8,529 nt of DNA from an uncultured Eubacterium sp. (lineage in GTDB: Bacteria > Bacillota_A > Clostridia > Lachnospirales > Lachnospiraceae), in contig CANTHI010000139.1 of NCBI GenBank assembly GCA_947653505.1, positions 1 to 8,529 of the forward strand, given 5' to 3'. The position numbers and the translations under genes are program-made. A model generated the notes under the pieces. The model did no database searches. It saw nothing but the letters and a program-made list of their open reading frames with translations, and was not told the origin of the DNA. This document shows, in pieces, positions 6,949 through 8,529 of the stretch; positions within the stretch are counted from its first letter, which is position 1, and every line of letters begins with the position of its first letter.

Positions 6949-6963
6949 TTTCCTGTCAGGAAA
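6949..6963. promoter_or_regulatory. Palindromic operator candidate next to the operon -35
   Basis: TTTCCTGTCAGGAAA is a perfect inverted repeat of 7+1+7 bases. It starts 10 bases upstream of the operon -35 box. The minus-strand reading, TTTCCTGACAGGAAA, shares its first 11 bases with the motif at 7163-7173 next to the regulator promoter. A site just upstream of -35 fits an activator; the binder is presumably the divergent XRE protein, which is inference. Confidence 0.5.
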
Positions 6964-6979
6964 CAATCGTTACTATTCA

Positions 6980-6993
6980 CGGCCCAGGGGCCG
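6980..6993. repeat. GC-rich palindrome 6-2-6
   Basis: CGGCCC and GGGCCG are perfect inverted arms around AG. It has the same geometry and a similar C3-N2-G3 core to the palindrome at 7098-7111. It could be a protein-binding site or a short hairpin; there is no U-run. Confidence 0.35.
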
Positions 6994-7056
6994 CTCAGGA
7001 CAGCAATCCGGGGTGATATGGAAAATCTGCTTCGCAAAATCGCCCCTCACTCCTGA

Positions 7057-7082
7057 ATCATGTTCTTATATCATGTTCTTAT
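7057..7082. repeat. Perfect tandem duplication, 13 bases x 2
   Basis: The unit ATCATGTTCTTAT occurs twice with no gap (7057-7069 and 7070-7082). It lies in the middle of the divergent control region, outside both core promoters. It may be a recent slippage event or a pair of binding sites spaced slightly more than one helix turn. Confidence 0.8.
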
Positions 7083-7097
7083 GAAACACGCAGCTGG

Positions 7098-7111
7098 TGC
7101 CCCGTGGGGCA
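7098..7111. repeat. GC-rich palindrome 6-2-6 (second copy type)
   Basis: TGCCCC and GGGGCA are perfect inverted arms around GT. Same geometry as the palindrome centred 118 bases to the left at 6980-6993. Possible operator; no terminator-like U-run. Confidence 0.35.
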
Positions 7112-7122
7112 GACCCTGCGCG

Positions 7123-7130
7123 TTCCTGAC
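7123..7130 (+). promoter_or_regulatory. Half-site of the shared motif
   Basis: TTCCTGAC here is identical to eight bases within the motifs at 6962-6955 (minus strand) and 7164-7171. It lies 41 bases left of the copy beside the regulator promoter, close to four helix turns. Chance occurrence is possible for eight bases. Confidence 0.25.
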
Positions 7131-7162
7131 CCATGAAAAGTAACAACAATCAGGGCATCCTG

Positions 7163-7177
7163 TTTCCTGACAGTACT
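7163..7177 (+). promoter_or_regulatory. Operator candidate next to the regulator -35
   Basis: TTTCCTGACAGTACT matches the first 11 bases of the perfect palindrome beside the operon promoter, with a degenerate right arm. It ends 7 bases before the regulator's -35 box, mirroring the arrangement on the other side, as expected for one regulator acting on its own gene and the operon. Confidence 0.45.
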
Positions 7178-7184
7178 TTTTTGA

Positions 7185-7213
7185 TTGTCTTTTTCCAAAA
7201 AATTGTGTATACT
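7185..7213 (+). promoter_or_regulatory. Promoter of the XRE regulator
   Basis: TTGTCT (7185-7190) and TATACT (7208-7213) are separated by 17 bases. Transcription would start near 7220, about 40 bases before the ATG. The nearby TTGATT at 7181 would need a 21-base spacer and is less likely. Confidence 0.6.
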
Positions 7214-7261
7214 GAAAAAAACACAGAAGATTCATAAAATATTGATTATGGAGAAACAAAG

Positions 7262-7960
7262 ATGGAGATAGCAAAAGAGGTCGGTCATTCCATTAAATTT
7301 TACCGGAAGCAGAACAACATGACAACCGAAGAGCTCGCCGCGAAGATCTGCAAAAGCAAATCCTGCCTGTCCAAATACGAAAACGGCAGAATCGCCGCTG
7401 ACATTGTCACCTTATACGAGATCGCCGACGCGCTGCACATCCGCGTGGAACAGCTGCTACATCGCAACAGCGGCTGTAATGCACAGACAGGAACGTCAGC
7501 GTCCGTGCCTGCTTTTTTTCAAAATCTGAATCAGTTTTATTTATATTATTACGACGGGAGAAAACAGCAGATCTGCTGCTGCGTGACCGATATCGGCGAC
7601 GAGACCAGAGAAGGCGTCTTTCAGGCCGATATGTATATGAACATACGGGATTACCGGCTGTGCGAAAATACATATGCAGGCTATATTTACCATTATGATT
7701 CCATCAGCTGTATCATTTTGCAAAATGCAGACATGCCTATGGAACAGTATCAGGTCAGTATCCCGCATCCATATCTGAACGCTTCTGTAAAATGGGGGCT
7801 GGCTTATGGGATCTCTTCCCGTCCCCTGATGCCTACTTCTACAAAAATACTGGTCAGCAAGACGATACAGGAGGAAACTCCTGAGCTGAAAAAAGAACTG
7901 CTGCTCTCCAAAGAAGATATCCGGTTAATGAAGCTGTATAATATGCTGACGGTGCAGTGA
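7262..7960 (+). CDS. XRE-family helix-turn-helix regulator with unknown C-terminal domain
   Basis: A 232-residue protein with an N-terminal HTH_3/Cro-CI-type DNA-binding domain at about residues 7-66: GHSIKFYRKQNNMTTEELAAKICKSK, recognition segment SKSCLSKYENGR (32-43) and VTLYEIADALHIRVEQLL. The remaining 165 residues are rich in aromatic residues (YLYYYDGR, YAGYIYHYD) and match no effector domain that I recognise. Eight cysteines are spread over the protein, including a C105-C106-C107 run, which is unusual for this family and could sense thiols or bind metal; this is speculation. GGAG eight bases before the ATG at 7262 supports the start. It is divergent from the sulfur operon and probably controls it and itself through the TTTCCTGACAG motifs. 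Whether it activates or represses is unknown; sites upstream of -35 hint at activation. Confidence 0.85.
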   Translation: MEIAKEVGHSIKFYRKQNNMTTEELAAKICKSKSCLSKYENGRIAADIVTLYEIADALHIRVEQLLHRNSGCNAQTGTSASVPAFFQNLNQFYLYYYDGRKQQICCCVTDIGDETREGVFQADMYMNIRDYRLCENTYAGYIYHYDSISCIILQNADMPMEQYQVSIPHPYLNASVKWGLAYGISSRPLMPTSTKILVSKTIQEETPELKKELLLSKEDIRLMKLYNMLTVQ

Positions 7961-8017
7961 AAAGGCAGCCATTTTAAAGCGTAAATCCGGAGTTTAATTT
8001 TTTAATAAAGAAACCCA

Positions 8018-8047
8018 AAAAGGACAGCCTTTACGGTCTGTCCTTTT
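8018..8047. terminator. Bidirectional Rho-independent terminator
   Basis: AAAAGGACAG (8018-8027) and CTGTCCTTTT (8038-8047) form a ten-base-pair stem; CC/GG can extend it towards the loop. The T-run on the + strand ends the regulator message, and the A-run of the left arm gives a T-run on the minus strand for the small gene beyond it. Confidence 0.88.
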
Positions 8048-8082
8048 ATTCATTATCCATGTATAGCCTGGCATACCTAATC

Positions 8083-8268
8083 TCAGCGGACTGTATACCG
8101 GCCGGCTGCTTCTATGCTTGCAGCCCGCTCTGCCTCATTCTGCCTTACTTTTTGTCTAATCGCCCTGTCAAGTTCTTCCATATGGCTACTAGGAACAGCA
8201 ATCCTATCCACCGGAGGGGTCTTTGACACAGCCGACAAATAATTTATTTTTACTCTCTTTATAGCCAT
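8083..8268 (-). CDS. Small hypothetical protein, 61 residues
   Basis: I do not recognise the family. The protein is basic at its start (MAIKRVKINYL), has a central SKTPPVDRIAVPSSH and ends in a charged helix of about 27 residues (MEELDRAIRQKVRQNEAERAA and on) that could be a short coiled coil. There is no signal peptide or membrane segment. AGGAGA eight bases before the ATG at 8268 and a near-consensus promoter at 8343-8314 make it a real, separately transcribed gene. It ends 35 bases before the shared terminator. Small basic proteins with a helical tail occur as antitoxin-like or element-borne genes, but nothing here proves that. Confidence 0.65.
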   Translation of the reverse strand: MAIKRVKINYLSAVSKTPPVDRIAVPSSHMEELDRAIRQKVRQNEAERAASIEAAGRYTVR

Positions 8269-8301
8269 AATATGATTCTCCTATTCTAAGGCACTTTTTT
8301 A

Positions 8302-8312
8302 TACATGTACAT
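8302..8312. promoter_or_regulatory. Overlapping palindromes at the small gene's start of transcription
   Basis: TACATGTA (8302-8309) and ATGTACAT (8305-8312) overlap, directly downstream of the -10 box of the small gene's promoter. This is where a repressor would block transcription, but the arms are short. Confidence 0.35.
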
Positions 8313-8313
8313 T

Positions 8314-8343
8314 ATTATATGCCTATATCTTCTTATTTGTCAA
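8314..8343 (-). promoter_or_regulatory. Strong sigma-A promoter of the small gene
   Basis: On the minus strand perfect TTGACA (8343-8338) and perfect TATAAT (8319-8314) are separated by 18 bases. It is the most consensus-like promoter in the window. Transcription would start near 8307, about 40 bases before the ATG at 8268. Confidence 0.8.
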
Positions 8344-8382
8344 CAGTATATTTTTTTGTAAAAAAATTTTCACATGTTATCT

Positions 8383-8529
8383 CTATGTATCCTGTCCATT
8401 TTCCGGACATCTATACACTTTCCTGATTTTCTCAGGCGGGAACAAATTATGATCATATCCAGCAAATGCCTCCCATTTACGAACTTTTTCAAACTCCTCG
8501 TCTGTATCAAAAAGCTTATCTACATTTTC
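8383..8529 (-). CDS. 3' end of an unidentified protein gene (partial)
   Basis: The minus strand is open from the window edge to TAG at 8385-8383 and gives 48 residues: acidic-to-basic start ENVDKLFDTDEEFEKVRKWE, then AFAGYDHNLFPPEKIRKVYRC and PENGQDT. The balanced, soluble composition and absence of other open frames of similar quality support it as coding. No family is recognised. It lies upstream of the small gene on the same strand, with a 114-base gap that contains the small gene's own promoter, so the two need not share a transcript. I see no good terminator between them. Confidence 0.6.
   Translation of the reverse strand, partial: ENVDKLFDTDEEFEKVRKWEAFAGYDHNLFPPEKIRKVYRCPENGQDT

Larger units (their letters stand above)
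6828..7261. other. Divergent regulatory region between operon and XRE regulator
   Basis: This 434-base stretch has no credible gene. It holds two divergent promoters, repeated TTTCCTGACAG-type motifs beside each -35 box, two GC-rich 6-2-6 palindromes, a 13-base tandem duplication and, in the operon leader, one hairpin; each is listed separately. About 200 bases (6964-7160) lie outside both core promoters, which is long for a simple divergent control region. A longer imperfect stem is also possible there: TCAGGA (6996-7001) with TCCTGA (7051-7056) enclosing GGGG with CCCC. I recognise no riboswitch or T-box pattern (no T-box-like conserved sequence or specifier hairpin). Confidence 0.7.

Noticed and set aside
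6828..7261. T-box or other known riboswitch controlling a cysteine operon
   Set aside because: The predicted leader is only about 75 bases, with one small hairpin, no terminator/antiterminator pair and no recognisable conserved T-box or SAM-type core.
7071..7274. 67-codon minus-strand frame in the divergent region
   Set aside because: It starts inside the regulator gene, runs across its promoter and operator motifs, and has no ribosome binding site.
8419..8426. TTTCCTGA as another copy of the operator motif
   Set aside because: It sits inside coding sequence, lacks the matching right arm and is short enough to occur by chance.

Overview
The window looks like chromosomal DNA from an anaerobic Firmicute, most likely a gut Clostridium-like or Lachnospiraceae bacterium. 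The signs are moderate GC content, strong AGGAGG-type ribosome binding sites, sigma-A-like promoters, an oxygen-sensitive Fe-S cysteine desulfidase and a DUF2007 protein. This assignment is inferred from gene content and style; the window holds no rRNA or other marker.

Layout. Positions 1-441 carry the end of a truncated + strand gene and a small DUF2007-type gene. Positions 543-6827 hold six tightly packed minus-strand genes that read as one operon. In transcription order they are a PatB/MalY-type PLP C-S lyase, a dicarboxylate/amino acid:cation symporter, a RidA-glutaredoxin fusion, a cysteine-desulfidase-family protein without the catalytic Cys, a canonical cysteine desulfidase (CyuA type), and a GNAT acetyltransferase. 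Gaps are 43, 20, 15, 1 and 5 bases. A 434-base divergent regulatory region (6828-7261) separates the operon from a + strand XRE-family regulator (7262-7960). A hairpin terminator follows (8018-8047). The right end carries a small minus-strand gene of unknown function with its own strong promoter, and the 3' end of another minus-strand gene cut by the window edge.

How the genes may work together. Both the PatB-type lyase and the desulfidase release sulfide from cysteine-like substrates and form 2-aminoacrylate, which RidA hydrolyses to pyruvate and ammonia. The symporter lacks the Arg that acidic-amino-acid carriers use to hold the side-chain carboxylate, so a neutral substrate such as cysteine, cystine or serine is plausible. 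The glutaredoxin-like half of the RidA fusion could deal with disulfides or persulfides. The best reading is an inducible cysteine/cystine (or S-substituted cysteine) degradation module that makes H2S, pyruvate and NH3, under control of the divergent XRE regulator. A repeated TTTCCTGACAG motif lies just upstream of the -35 box of both divergent promoters and is the best operator candidate.

The most unusual points are the RidA-glutaredoxin fusion, the tandem pair of desulfidase paralogs in which one has Val in place of the catalytic Cys, and the matching operator-like motifs in the divergent region.
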